Of a stretch of 64,000 nt of DNA, positions 25,978 to 34,694 are shown piece after piece. Positions within the stretch are counted from its first letter, which is position 1. Every line of letters starts with the position of its first letter. The notes below the pieces were generated by a model. The model searched no databases. It was not told where the DNA came from and worked only from the letters and a program-made list of their open reading frames with translations. This DNA is from Anaerolineae bacterium (GTDB lineage Bacteria > Chloroflexota > Anaerolineae > Aggregatilineales > Phototrophicaceae). The DNA lies in NCBI GenBank assembly GCA_019912965.1, contig JAIOHM010000201.1:1-64000 (forward strand). Reading direction: 5' to 3'. The position numbers and the translations under genes were made by a program.

Positions 25978-27498
25978 ATGCCGACAAATCGTGCTTTTTG
26001 GCGGGCGCTGAATGCCCTTGCCCATCCCATTTCGATTGTAGCGGTTATTACCCTGCTGTTTAATGACCATTGGCTGCGCTGGAATCATCCCTCATGGTTG
26101 ACGGGCAAATTAGGCGATTTCACATGGCTAATTTTCGCGCCGTTCGTGGCTGGATTGTTGTTCTCGTGGCTCATTCCGCGCCGCATCCAGCAGCATGAAC
26201 GCATCCTCGGCATCGTTTCAATAACCATAATCGGCTTATGGTTCGCCCTCGCCAAAACCGTTCCGCTGGTTCACGGTCTGACGACAACTGCTTGGGAAAA
26301 TATCGTTGGCTGGCAGGGCACATTACGGATGGACGCCACCGATTTATTCACTTTGCCTGCACTGTGGATAAGCTGGCAGATATGGAATTGTGTACCCAAT
26401 ACCGCGCTCAACCTGCGCCCCATCGGCTATGTTATCTTCGGCTTGGCAATTGTGAGCACGCTGGCAAATTCTCCGCCCCCAATCGATTTGGGCATTCATT
26501 GCGTGTTAAAAAGTGACAATCAACTTTTTGCTATCAGTATCTATTCTTATGGACAAAGGATATTTTCTAGCGATGATGGTGGCTTAAGTTGGCGTTCCTA
26601 CACTAGAGAACGCCCATTGGAAATAGACCAGATCTGTTCCCTAGAGGATCAAACAGGTTTTGAGATACCCAATTCGACAATTCAATATCGTTGGCAACCA
26701 GACGAGCGAATCGAGCAATCGCTTGACGATGGAAATAGCTGGACAACGGTCTATGACTTGATCGAGAACAGGCAGGAGGTTCGAGAGGAATATCATCAAT
26801 TTAAAAGTGCATCAGACTATAGCCCTTCAGTGATAATTGCTCCTACCCCACTGAGTGCCTTGTTTGATCCAGATAGCGGCAATATGCTGTTTGCAATGGG
26901 GTGGAATGGCATTTTGCTAAAGACATCCGCCGGAGAATGGAAATGGGTTGCGGTGGGTTCGTATCGCTTGGACGATATTTACAGATTCGATCAAGTTCCG
27001 TCGATTTTGTTCTTCCAATTGATCTTGGCTGCAATCCTCATCTTGCTCGTCCTTGTCACTTTTGCAACCTATATTCAGGAGAACAGATGGAATGTTCAGG
27101 AATATTTGGTATCCATTTGTTGGATAGCGTGGATGTGGCCGCTTGTCGCTACAATGTCCATTTTTGATTTTTATCAAAACACATTTCTAATCATTGTTGT
27201 CTTGATTACTATTTCTTGCGGCCTTTTGATGACCTTTGTTCTGACAATCGCTTCAATTCCGGTCTTTTGGCGCTACCGTAAAGAACTCAAAATAGCCCTA
27301 CTGATTGGTTTAATCGCAGCCTTTTTGTACCTGTTCCCGCTGATTATCTGGACGCAGGGAACGATCCCGCGCTATTCAACCGCAGCAACTTTTTCTTTTC
27401 TTTTGGTGATTTCTGGTGCGTTGGCGGGCTTTCATCATTATCAGCGGCTCTATCCACCCAAAAAGAAAAAGAAGGCCGAAGAATTAGTTGAGAGATAA
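25978..27498 (+). CDS. Membrane protein with extracytoplasmic BNR-like domain, paralogue 1
   Basis: Family not recognised. Residues 1-170 hold about five membrane helices with conserved HPSWLTGKLGDFTWLIFAPF and LRMDATDLFTLPAL. A soluble domain of about 180 residues follows with Asp-box-like turns (IFSSDDGGLSWRS; SLDDGNSWTTVYD), as in BNR/sialidase propellers. Four more helices and a Lys-rich tail end it (PPKKKKKAEE). ATG 25978 matches the start of the next gene. The N-terminal half is about 86 percent identical to that of the adjacent paralogue, while the rest differs strongly. Possibly a membrane sensor or a divergent enzyme. Confidence 0.6.
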   Translation: MPTNRAFWRALNALAHPISIVAVITLLFNDHWLRWNHPSWLTGKLGDFTWLIFAPFVAGLLFSWLIPRRIQQHERILGIVSITIIGLWFALAKTVPLVHGLTTTAWENIVGWQGTLRMDATDLFTLPALWISWQIWNCVPNTALNLRPIGYVIFGLAIVSTLANSPPPIDLGIHCVLKSDNQLFAISIYSYGQRIFSSDDGGLSWRSYTRERPLEIDQICSLEDQTGFEIPNSTIQYRWQPDERIEQSLDDGNSWTTVYDLIENRQEVREEYHQFKSASDYSPSVIIAPTPLSALFDPDSGNMLFAMGWNGILLKTSAGEWKWVAVGSYRLDDIYRFDQVPSILFFQLILAAILILLVLVTFATYIQENRWNVQEYLVSICWIAWMWPLVATMSIFDFYQNTFLIIVVLITISCGLLMTFVLTIASIPVFWRYRKELKIALLIGLIAAFLYLFPLIIWTQGTIPRYSTAATFSFLLVISGALAGFHHYQRLYPPKKKKKAEELVER

Positions 27499-27507
27499 AA
27501 CCATACC

Positions 27508-29037
27508 ATGCCGACGAATCATGCTTTTTGGCGTTCACTGAATGCCCTCGCCCATCCCATCTCTATCGTCGCAGTCATTACCTTGCTATTCAACGATCAT
27601 TGGCTGCGCTGGAATTATCCCTCGTGGCTGACGGGCAAACTGGGCGATTTCACATGGCTGATTTTCGCTCCGTTCGTAGCAGGGTTATTTTTCGCGTGGC
27701 TGATTCCGCGCCGGATTCGGCAGCATGAGCGCATCGTCGGTATCGTTTCAATCATCGTGATCGGTTTGTGGTTTGCCCTCGCCAAAACGATACCACTGGT
27801 TCACAGCCTGACGACCACTGCTTGGGAAAGCATCATCGGCTGGCAGGGCACATTACGCATGGATGCTACCGATTTGCTGACCTTGCCCGCATTGTTGGTC
27901 AGTTGGTGGATATGGAATCGTGTACCCAATTCTGCGCTCAATCTGCGGCCAATTGGCTATGTCATGTTCGGGCTGGCAATTGTGGGCACACTGGCAAATT
28001 CTCCCCCATCAACCGATTTTGGCATTCGCTGTGTGTTGCAGAACGACCAGCGACTTTTTGCCATCAGTTTGGATGGTTACTATGTGCACGGGATATTCTC
28101 TAGTAACGATGGTGGTTTAAGCTGGGATAACGAGCTTGATGAGCCAAAGAGTCAAAGAGGTTTGAGTTGCCGAAATCATCTTGGAAAGACCGGTAGCTTT
28201 GAATTTATCTATCCTAGTGATGCCAATATTCGCTATCGTTTTCAACAAGCCTTGAGCATAGAAAAATCTACAGATGGTGGGCAGATGTGGACATTAGAAT
28301 ATGATCTGTCGGAATTCGGGCAAGATATTCGACGTCATGGTCTAGAACAACGGCAAAAATATTTGGGAACATTTATTGTCATTAACCCCGGCCCATTTCA
28401 CGCCCTTATTGACAAACCCACTGGCAATCTGGTTGTTGCAATGGGGCACGATGGCGTTTTAGTACGCACAAATGATGGTCAATGGCAGTGGGTGCGAGTG
28501 GGGCCATATGCCTATCTTGAGAGAGACGATTATCCAAGATTCTCTATTGAGTTGATGGCTTATGAGATTGGTCTGGCAGTCGTTTTTGGTTTACTGATGT
28601 GGATGACATTAATCAAAAACCGACCACCTGACGATTTGGCTATCATGGGGATTGGCATTTTGTGGTTGTTCTGGGCAGTTTGTGTTGAGGGTGCGCCCTA
28701 TAAGTGGAATTCAACGGGATTCCTTGATATAAGATATTTCTCAATTTTCCTCCTCCTTTTTGTAGGTTCCATTAGCTTGATCTTCGTCGTTAGAACCCTT
28801 GCCAATATTGTTCAGCACAAGGTAGAGCGACGCAAATTAATGCGAATACTCATATTGATATTCGCCAGTATGCTGATCTTTTTCTTCCCCTACATATTGT
28901 GGATACAGGGAACAATTCCCGCATATTATGTTGCTACCCGATTTGCTTTGCTGCTGGCGATTTTATGCGCCTTTGCAGCCAATCAGTATCTCAAAAGGCT
29001 GTATCCGATTCAGGACAAGGAAGCAGTAAATAGCTAA
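27508..29037 (+). CDS. Membrane protein with extracytoplasmic BNR-like domain, paralogue 2
   Basis: Tandem copy of the preceding gene, starting 9 bases after its stop, with the same MPTNxAFW opening and topology: about five helices, an outside domain with Asp-box turns (IFSSNDGGLSWDN; STDGGQMWTLEYD; VRTNDGQWQWV), then four helices. The first 175 residues are nearly the same as paralogue 1; the outside domain and last helices have diverged, with only the turns kept. The two genes are likely cotranscribed. A bidirectional terminator lies 160 bases downstream. Confidence 0.6.
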   Translation: MPTNHAFWRSLNALAHPISIVAVITLLFNDHWLRWNYPSWLTGKLGDFTWLIFAPFVAGLFFAWLIPRRIRQHERIVGIVSIIVIGLWFALAKTIPLVHSLTTTAWESIIGWQGTLRMDATDLLTLPALLVSWWIWNRVPNSALNLRPIGYVMFGLAIVGTLANSPPSTDFGIRCVLQNDQRLFAISLDGYYVHGIFSSNDGGLSWDNELDEPKSQRGLSCRNHLGKTGSFEFIYPSDANIRYRFQQALSIEKSTDGGQMWTLEYDLSEFGQDIRRHGLEQRQKYLGTFIVINPGPFHALIDKPTGNLVVAMGHDGVLVRTNDGQWQWVRVGPYAYLERDDYPRFSIELMAYEIGLAVVFGLLMWMTLIKNRPPDDLAIMGIGILWLFWAVCVEGAPYKWNSTGFLDIRYFSIFLLLFVGSISLIFVVRTLANIVQHKVERRKLMRILILIFASMLIFFFPYILWIQGTIPAYYVATRFALLLAILCAFAANQYLKRLYPIQDKEAVNS

Positions 29038-29194
29038 AACCCCGGTATTGCGCCTGGCAGTTGGCGGAAGGCGTAGTGTTTTTCGCGGCTGCCGTGTGAA
29101 ACCGGGGCTTGGGCAAGCGGTATAAGTCATCAACAGAATACAGGTGGGATAACACTTTTCTCAGGATTTTCGGTGGACAATGCAGCAGGAATAA

Positions 29195-29228
29195 AAAAGG
29201 GGCACAGTTGTGGACTGTACCCCTTTTG
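29195..29228. terminator. Bidirectional intrinsic terminator
   Basis: AAAAGGGG-C-ACAGT pairs with ACTGT-A-CCCCTTTT around a 5-base loop. Runs of A and T on the two sides let it work for the membrane pair on the plus strand and for the SH3b gene on the minus strand. Confidence 0.8.
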
Positions 29229-29249
29229 AGATTTACCCCTTAACGCAGG

Positions 29250-29984
29250 TTAGGGCGCTGAAGTGGGTTGTGGGGTGGCTGTCGTGGGCGGTAGGTCAGT
29301 CGGTGCTGGTGGTTCGGTAGGGCTTACCGAGTTCCCCGCCTGATCGTACATGGTAACCGTATCGATGTTACCCTGTGAGAAGAACACGACGCCCGACGAA
29401 ATCCAGCCAACCTGATCGTTGTAGCTTACCTGCACCCAATTGCTGGTGACGTTACGCCCAATGACCGTTAGTTGGGTATTGAACGGGATAACCAGCAGCA
29501 CATCCGCATCAGTGAACGGCGCTACACGCAGATTAGCATTGCCGCGGGTGACCACAATCACCTCATCAAGCAGGTTAACATTCGCCTGATTAGCGGTTTG
29601 CGCCAGGATTGCGGTAGCTCCGGCTTCTGCTTCCGGCGCGGTGCTTACATCACCCGTCACCTCAACCAATGCCTCGGAGACCCAGCCTTCTTGTCCATTG
29701 AAGTTAATGCGGAGCCATGTACCATCGGCGAGACGACCAGTAATATCAACGGCGTCTCCAATGCCGAGCTGCCCCAATTTGGTATAGCGTGTGCTGGGGC
29801 CGCTGCGAACATTGATACGGAAATTGGCGGTAGCGAACAAACCAGTTGTGGCTTGCTGTACCTGTGTTGTCGAAGGTTGGTCAGTTGGCGGAATAGGTGT
29901 AGATGTTTGCGCCATCACTGGAATGCTCAGGGCAAACACGACACACATTACCAGACCCATCACGACTACTTGCTTACGACTCAT
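29250..29984 (-). CDS. Secreted protein with two SH3b domains
   Basis: A signal peptide (VVVMGLVMCVVFALSIPVMAQ), a Thr/Pro linker (TSTPIPPTDQPSTT), then two bacterial SH3 domains. The first has FRINVRSGPSTRYTKLGQLG...GWVSEALV and the second ANLRVAPFTDADVLLVIPF...QVGWISSGVV. A Thr/Pro-rich tail ends in PQPTSAP. SH3b domains of this type bind cell-wall peptides or act as extracellular ligand modules. AAGGAG precedes the ATG. 244 residues; monocistronic. Confidence 0.8.
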   Translation of the reverse strand: MSRKQVVVMGLVMCVVFALSIPVMAQTSTPIPPTDQPSTTQVQQATTGLFATANFRINVRSGPSTRYTKLGQLGIGDAVDITGRLADGTWLRINFNGQEGWVSEALVEVTGDVSTAPEAEAGATAILAQTANQANVNLLDEVIVVTRGNANLRVAPFTDADVLLVIPFNTQLTVIGRNVTSNWVQVSYNDQVGWISSGVVFFSQGNIDTVTMYDQAGNSVSPTEPPAPTDLPPTTATPQPTSAP

Positions 29985-30227
29985 CTTGTTTCTCCTTCCG
30001 ATAAACCGGACGGAAAGCAGTCTACAAAATGTAAATTAGTAGATCGTTAGCCAGAATGTAATTTAAGGACGATAGTACTGCGCACTTAATTACTTCTCAT
30101 ATTTCAAGGCTATGATTTTTAGCTTGCAATCCCACATCTTTAATGGGTTTCTCCTCTGGGATTAATCATTCTATCAGCAATATCAGCGGCTTTTTTGCCA
30201 TCTGAATCAGGAACTTTCACCTGAATC

Positions 30228-30259
30228 AAAAAGGGCGAATGCCTATCAGCATCCGCCCT
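30228..30259 (-). terminator. Intrinsic terminator of the redox operon
   Basis: On the minus strand GGGCG-G-ATGC and GCAT-T-CGCCC form a stem followed by TTTTTGATT, 25 bases past the stop of the peroxidase/beta-helix gene. Confidence 0.75.
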
Positions 30260-30283
30260 CACAGGTCAACCAGCGACTATCGA

Positions 30284-32530
30284 CTACAACAACAGCCCAA
30301 TCACAATATCGTACAACCGCCACAACCCGCGTTTGGCTGGGTCAGGCCAATTCCGTCCCGGCAGAACGGGCGGGAACATATTTGCTCCCGGTTCGTCGAA
30401 GGAATTATTCCATCCCTCGCCCGTCCACATCACATCCGCACCACTCAGGCCGAGGTCTTTCACCATGCCCTGTGCGTCATAACCGTTGTTCTCATAGATG
30501 TTATCGTGAATCCAGTTGTTCTCTGGCAGGGGGCCGAGGTCGAACACGGTATCCCGGTCATACAGGCTGTACAGGCTGGTCAGCGCCACACCGAAGGTCT
30601 GATTACCCCGGATGGTATTCCCAAAAACCTCAGTGTTATCGGCGGTCATAATCATGATGCCCGCACCCGGTGGCACTTTACCCACCGTTGAATTGGGCGC
30701 ACCGAAGTTGGGATGATTATTGTTCTCAATCAGGTTGTTGTATACCCGTGTGTTATAACCCACTTTGCTGGGATTATTCGGCAGCAGGAACACCAGAATA
30801 CCGCCTGTATTGTTATAGGCGTGGTTATCGTAAACCTCGGCATTGGTGCTGTTTTCAATCTCAATGCCCGTCACGTTCTCGAACACTTCGTTGTTCCGCA
30901 CGATGATCGGGCCGCGACTTTGGCCGACGTAAATTCCGGCGTCCGCGATGCCGGAAACCACCGTATTTTCGATCAGCACATTGGTGGTCTCGACCGGATA
31001 CAGGCCGTATAACCCGGCGTCCTGAATAATGAGATCGCGGTAAACCACGTTCTCCGCCCCGGTCGTCAGCACCCCGTTGCCAATCGTGTTCTTGATGCCG
31101 AAGCCTTCCAGTGTGAAGTCATTGCCTGTCGTGTTAAAGCCATCGCTCAGAATTTTCTGCCCATCAATCCACGGGCGTTCGTCGCCGTTCACGATGCCCC
31201 GAATCGTCAGGTTTGGCACATCCACGTATACCGTCTCGTGATACACACCCGGCTCGACCAGCACCGTATCTCCCGGCAGTGCTTGGTCAACGCCTGCTTG
31301 AATCGATGTTCCCGCCTGCACGGTGATGGTTTGGGGTTCGCGCGCTTCCCCGGCCACAAACGGTGCGGCTGTCGAACGCTCCACCAAATCGCGTGCCGGA
31401 TTCTCCTGATGTTCAACCACAGGTAATCCCGATGGTACGGATTCGGGAATGCTGATCATGTCCGCTGGTTCTTCCGTCAGCGCGTACAGGAACGCGATCA
31501 AATCGCTGGTCTGCTGCTCGGTCAGCGTGAATCCTTGCAGGAATTCATCCTGCGTAATCTCGACGCCGAAAGCTGGCCCGCCGCCCTTCGCATAAAAATC
31601 GACCACTTCTTCCAGAGTCGTGAACACGCCATTATGCATGTATGGGGCAGAAAGCGCCACATTACGCAAGCCGGGTGTGCGGAAAGCCCGCGTTGCATCC
31701 GGCCCATTGACGATTTCCACCTGCCCAAGATCAGGATTTTCCGGGTTAATATCCGGCACGCCCAACACATTGAATGTATTGTTGGTGAAGGTCGGCCACG
31801 CATGGCACTCAAAGCACCGCGTTTGTGCGCTGCGGAATACATCGAAGCCGCGCCGCTGTGCTGGAGTTAGCGCGTTAAAATCCCCCTGCGCGAACTGGTC
31901 AAACGGCGAATTCTCGCTCAAAATCGTGCGCTCAAAAGTCGCAATAGCTGTCGCCACGTTTTCCGCTGTGACGCCATCTTCAAACGCCGCGCCGAACAAT
32001 TCCGCATATTCCGGAATCGCCTGAAGCTGACTGACCATCTCCTCCAGATTTGCGCCCATCTCGTCTTCGTTCGTCAGCGGGACGAGCATCTGTTCTTCCA
32101 ACGATTTCGCCCGCCCATCCCAAAACAGGCTGGTTGCATAGGCCACATTCCATAGCGAAGGCGCATTCCGGCGTAAATCTTCTCCGTGTGCGTTCTGCGC
32201 GACGGGTAGCCCATCGCTAAAGCCCATATCCGGGTGATGACAGCTTGCACACGATAGATCATCATTAGCGGAAAGCACCGGATCATAAAAGAGTATCTTG
32301 CCTAGCGCGGCTTGATTTTCATCAACAGCGGGCAGTTCCGGCCAGACAGCCTGTAACCCGGTGGTGGATTCTTCACCTTGTCGTGCGCCACCGCCTTGTT
32401 GTTCCAATGGAATGGGCGTGTCTTCCGGCGCGGGCAGGAAGGCAAAGGCGGAGGCAATCACACAGATAAAGAGCAGGGGGATGCCGAGCAGATAACGGCA
32501 TCCGATACGGCGTCGATTCGGTTGTGTCAT
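30284..32530 (-). CDS. Diheme cytochrome c peroxidase (MauG-like) fused to a parallel beta-helix
   Basis: 748 residues, about twice a normal peroxidase. A membrane anchor or signal (LLGIPLLFICVIASAFAFLP) leads to a complete CCP/MauG unit: LGKILFYDPVLSAND, heme 1 CASCH (94-98), NAPSLWNVAY, FWDGRAKSLEEQ, heme 2 CFECH (239-243), TPGLRNVALSAPYMHNGVF and LIAFLYALTEEP. From about residue 400, a right-handed beta-helix repeats short I/V-x-N-N turns (TIQAGVDQALPGDTVLVEPG; IVRNNEVFENVTGIEIENS; EVFGNTIRGNQTFG), as in NosD or pectate-lyase-like proteins. It likely reduces peroxide or oxidises a partner while bound to a glycan or surface ligand. Last gene of the operon. Confidence 0.85.
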   Translation of the reverse strand: MTQPNRRRIGCRYLLGIPLLFICVIASAFAFLPAPEDTPIPLEQQGGGARQGEESTTGLQAVWPELPAVDENQAALGKILFYDPVLSANDDLSCASCHHPDMGFSDGLPVAQNAHGEDLRRNAPSLWNVAYATSLFWDGRAKSLEEQMLVPLTNEDEMGANLEEMVSQLQAIPEYAELFGAAFEDGVTAENVATAIATFERTILSENSPFDQFAQGDFNALTPAQRRGFDVFRSAQTRCFECHAWPTFTNNTFNVLGVPDINPENPDLGQVEIVNGPDATRAFRTPGLRNVALSAPYMHNGVFTTLEEVVDFYAKGGGPAFGVEITQDEFLQGFTLTEQQTSDLIAFLYALTEEPADMISIPESVPSGLPVVEHQENPARDLVERSTAAPFVAGEAREPQTITVQAGTSIQAGVDQALPGDTVLVEPGVYHETVYVDVPNLTIRGIVNGDERPWIDGQKILSDGFNTTGNDFTLEGFGIKNTIGNGVLTTGAENVVYRDLIIQDAGLYGLYPVETTNVLIENTVVSGIADAGIYVGQSRGPIIVRNNEVFENVTGIEIENSTNAEVYDNHAYNNTGGILVFLLPNNPSKVGYNTRVYNNLIENNNHPNFGAPNSTVGKVPPGAGIMIMTADNTEVFGNTIRGNQTFGVALTSLYSLYDRDTVFDLGPLPENNWIHDNIYENNGYDAQGMVKDLGLSGADVMWTGEGWNNSFDEPGANMFPPVLPGRNWPDPAKRGLWRLYDIVIGLLL

Positions 32531-32638
32531 AAAATTTCCCTCAAAAACTGAAATAGTTAATGGTACATAGTTGTGAACGCAAAAAGTCTACCATATTTGG
32601 ATGAAGGAAAACTGTATATTGTTGTGATAATTAGCCTT

Positions 32639-33733
32639 TCAGGTGTTGCCAATAATCCGGTAAATGCCGCCGGGATCGGTGAAGTACAGCGCCCCATCCG
32701 TCCCAACCGTCACATCAATCCGGCAGAAATATTCGCCTAAATCAACCTGTTCCATCCTCTCAACCGCCGTGCGGCTTTCGTCCAGCAGTACACGCTGCAT
32801 CGTCCCGCTGTTCCATTCGCAGAAGAAAATCTGCCCCTCCCAATCCGGGAACATCGTCCCCACATAAACGGTGATGCCCGTCATGCCCACCGTTGGACTC
32901 AGGGAAAGCATCGGCGGCGTATAATCGGGCAAATCAAGCGGCTCCATGCCAAAACATTTTTCGCCGTAATCTGGCCCCCAACCGTAATTTTTCCCCGGCA
33001 AAATCAGATTGATTTCATCATCGCACTTGAATCCGTTTTCGCTCCCAAAAAGCGCATCCCCAAACGGATCGAAGGTGAAAGCGAATGTATTCCGCAGGCC
33101 ATAAGCATAAATACTGCTGTCAGGAAATGGATTATCCGGCGCGGGTACAAGCCCATCTTCTGTAACTTCAAAGCGATGGATTTTGCCGGGAATGACGCTC
33201 AAATCCTGTGCGTTCGCCGCATCGCCATAATCCCCAAACGAAACATACAGCAATCCATCTGCATCGAAGTGAATGCCGCCCCCGTTATGTTTCAGTTCCC
33301 CGTTGGTGATCGGCACACTGAGCATCACCTCCGGGTCACTGCCGACGCCATTTTCTTCATGAAAGCGCACTATTTGATTTGCAGGCCAATCGCTGCTGGT
33401 TCCCGGCGCAGTGTGTACCGCCCAGATCATCCCGTTTTCAGCATAATTCGGATCAAGCGTGATGCCCAACAACCCGCGTTCGACCAATGAATCGCTCGGC
33501 AGATTAATCACCGCATCAGGCTGGGTACGCCCATCAGCATTGATAACCCGCACATTTCCGGTGGCTTTCTCGGTGTAAAACAACCGTCCATCCAGCGCAA
33601 AGACCAGTGAAACCGGATAATTCGCCAGCGCATAACGTTCAACTGTATACGAAACATCTGTCTCTTGCGCGAATCCCGGCGAGACAAGCAAGACTATCCA
33701 AAGGAGCAGCATTCCAGTGAAAACACTTTGCAT
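32639..33733 (-). CDS. PQQ-dependent sugar dehydrogenase (soluble Gdh/Asd-like)
   Basis: A secreted six-bladed propeller that would oxidise an aldose or related sugar and pass electrons to a cytochrome. A signal peptide (MLLLWIVLLVSPGFAQE) is followed by PVSLVFALDGRLFYTEKATG, ERGLLGITLDPNYAENG and ELKHNGGGIHFDADGLLYVS (catalytic His region). IYAYGLRNTFAFTFDP, SENGFKCDDEINLILPGKNYG and YFTDPGGIYRI complete the GSDH pattern. It sits 34 bases after the GNAT gene and 108 before the peroxidase gene, within the same minus-strand operon, so its electrons may enter the cytochromes encoded there. No PQQ biosynthesis genes are present. 364 residues. Confidence 0.85.
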   Translation of the reverse strand: MQSVFTGMLLLWIVLLVSPGFAQETDVSYTVERYALANYPVSLVFALDGRLFYTEKATGNVRVINADGRTQPDAVINLPSDSLVERGLLGITLDPNYAENGMIWAVHTAPGTSSDWPANQIVRFHEENGVGSDPEVMLSVPITNGELKHNGGGIHFDADGLLYVSFGDYGDAANAQDLSVIPGKIHRFEVTEDGLVPAPDNPFPDSSIYAYGLRNTFAFTFDPFGDALFGSENGFKCDDEINLILPGKNYGWGPDYGEKCFGMEPLDLPDYTPPMLSLSPTVGMTGITVYVGTMFPDWEGQIFFCEWNSGTMQRVLLDESRTAVERMEQVDLGEYFCRIDVTVGTDGALYFTDPGGIYRIIGNT

Positions 33734-33767
33734 TGAGAACTACACTTCCATTCCATCAAAGAGATTG

Positions 33768-34694
33768 TTATTCCATGTCGAAGGCCGACGGCCAAACGGG
33801 ACGTCCCGGCAGTCGTTCACCTGCCTGAAGCCGTGCGTAGAATTCATCAAATGGGCTAGGCGCAAGTCGGCAGGCCATCCCCGCATCCCACGCTTTAACT
33901 GCTGTGCCGCTGAACGCACTGGCTGAAGCCGAGTAGGGATGTAAGGGTAGCATAATCGAGGGCAGGCCATGCCCAATATCAGCCGCCATTAATTGGGCAA
34001 TGTGTGCATCTTGTGCCAAAAATAGAAGGGGTCTGCCCGGTTCAGTGGTCTTGATGCGTGTATAACCCACCACCCGGTCATAGTGTAAATAAACCCGTGC
34101 TTGAATCAACGGATTCGGACTGAGCCAATCCGCCAATGAGTCGCCGGGGACTATCGCAAAATCGACGTTGCCCTCTTCATGCAGCCATAATTTGCGAAGA
34201 ACAGGTACATCCTTTTGCACTGGGGCGCGTGTCGGCAAATTGGCGTTCAACCCGCCCACTACGGGCAGGGGTTGAATCGGAACATTGACGGATGCCTCTC
34301 CATAAACATGGGTATGATAGCCAAAGCGTGGATAGTAGGTTGGATGCCCCAGCAAAAAACTGAGTGCATAACCTTTGTTCTGCGCGATCTCGTGCCCAAA
34401 TTGAATGAGCGCCACGCCAATACCTTTACGCTGATGCGCCGGGTCAACCGCAATCGGCGCGAGGTTGACCGCTTTTACATCCTGTCCCATCAGCCGAATC
34501 GTCTGGGGCGAAAACAGAACGTGACCCACAACTTCGCCATCAATTTCCGCGACCAGCGAAAGTTCCGGGTCAAAACCTGTTCGCTGGCGGTGGAGCGCCA
34601 CAATCAATGCCTCCGCCAAACGCTCATCGAACGCGCGGATATTCACCTCCGCAATAGCAGCATAATCCTGAACTTTTTCAGGCCGAATGTTCAT
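33768..34694 (-). CDS. GNAT N-acetyltransferase with C-terminal extension
   Basis: A cytoplasmic acyl-CoA-dependent transferase. The first 150 residues form a GNAT fold: RPEKVQDYAAIAEVNIRAF, then DGEVVGHVLFSP, and LAPIAVDPAHQRKGIGVALI, the acetyl-CoA-binding R/Q-x-x-G-x-G/A signature. YYPRFGYHTHVYGE resembles the YhbS-type subgroup. The last 150 residues form a second, weaker domain (LSPNPLIQARVYLHYDRVVGY). The start overlaps the 3' end of the CcoN-like gene by 17 bases and has GAGGAGG before the ATG, so it belongs to the redox operon. What it would acetylate there is unknown. Confidence 0.75.
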   Translation of the reverse strand: MNIRPEKVQDYAAIAEVNIRAFDERLAEALIVALHRQRTGFDPELSLVAEIDGEVVGHVLFSPQTIRLMGQDVKAVNLAPIAVDPAHQRKGIGVALIQFGHEIAQNKGYALSFLLGHPTYYPRFGYHTHVYGEASVNVPIQPLPVVGGLNANLPTRAPVQKDVPVLRKLWLHEEGNVDFAIVPGDSLADWLSPNPLIQARVYLHYDRVVGYTRIKTTEPGRPLLFLAQDAHIAQLMAADIGHGLPSIMLPLHPYSASASAFSGTAVKAWDAGMACRLAPSPFDEFYARLQAGERLPGRPVWPSAFDME

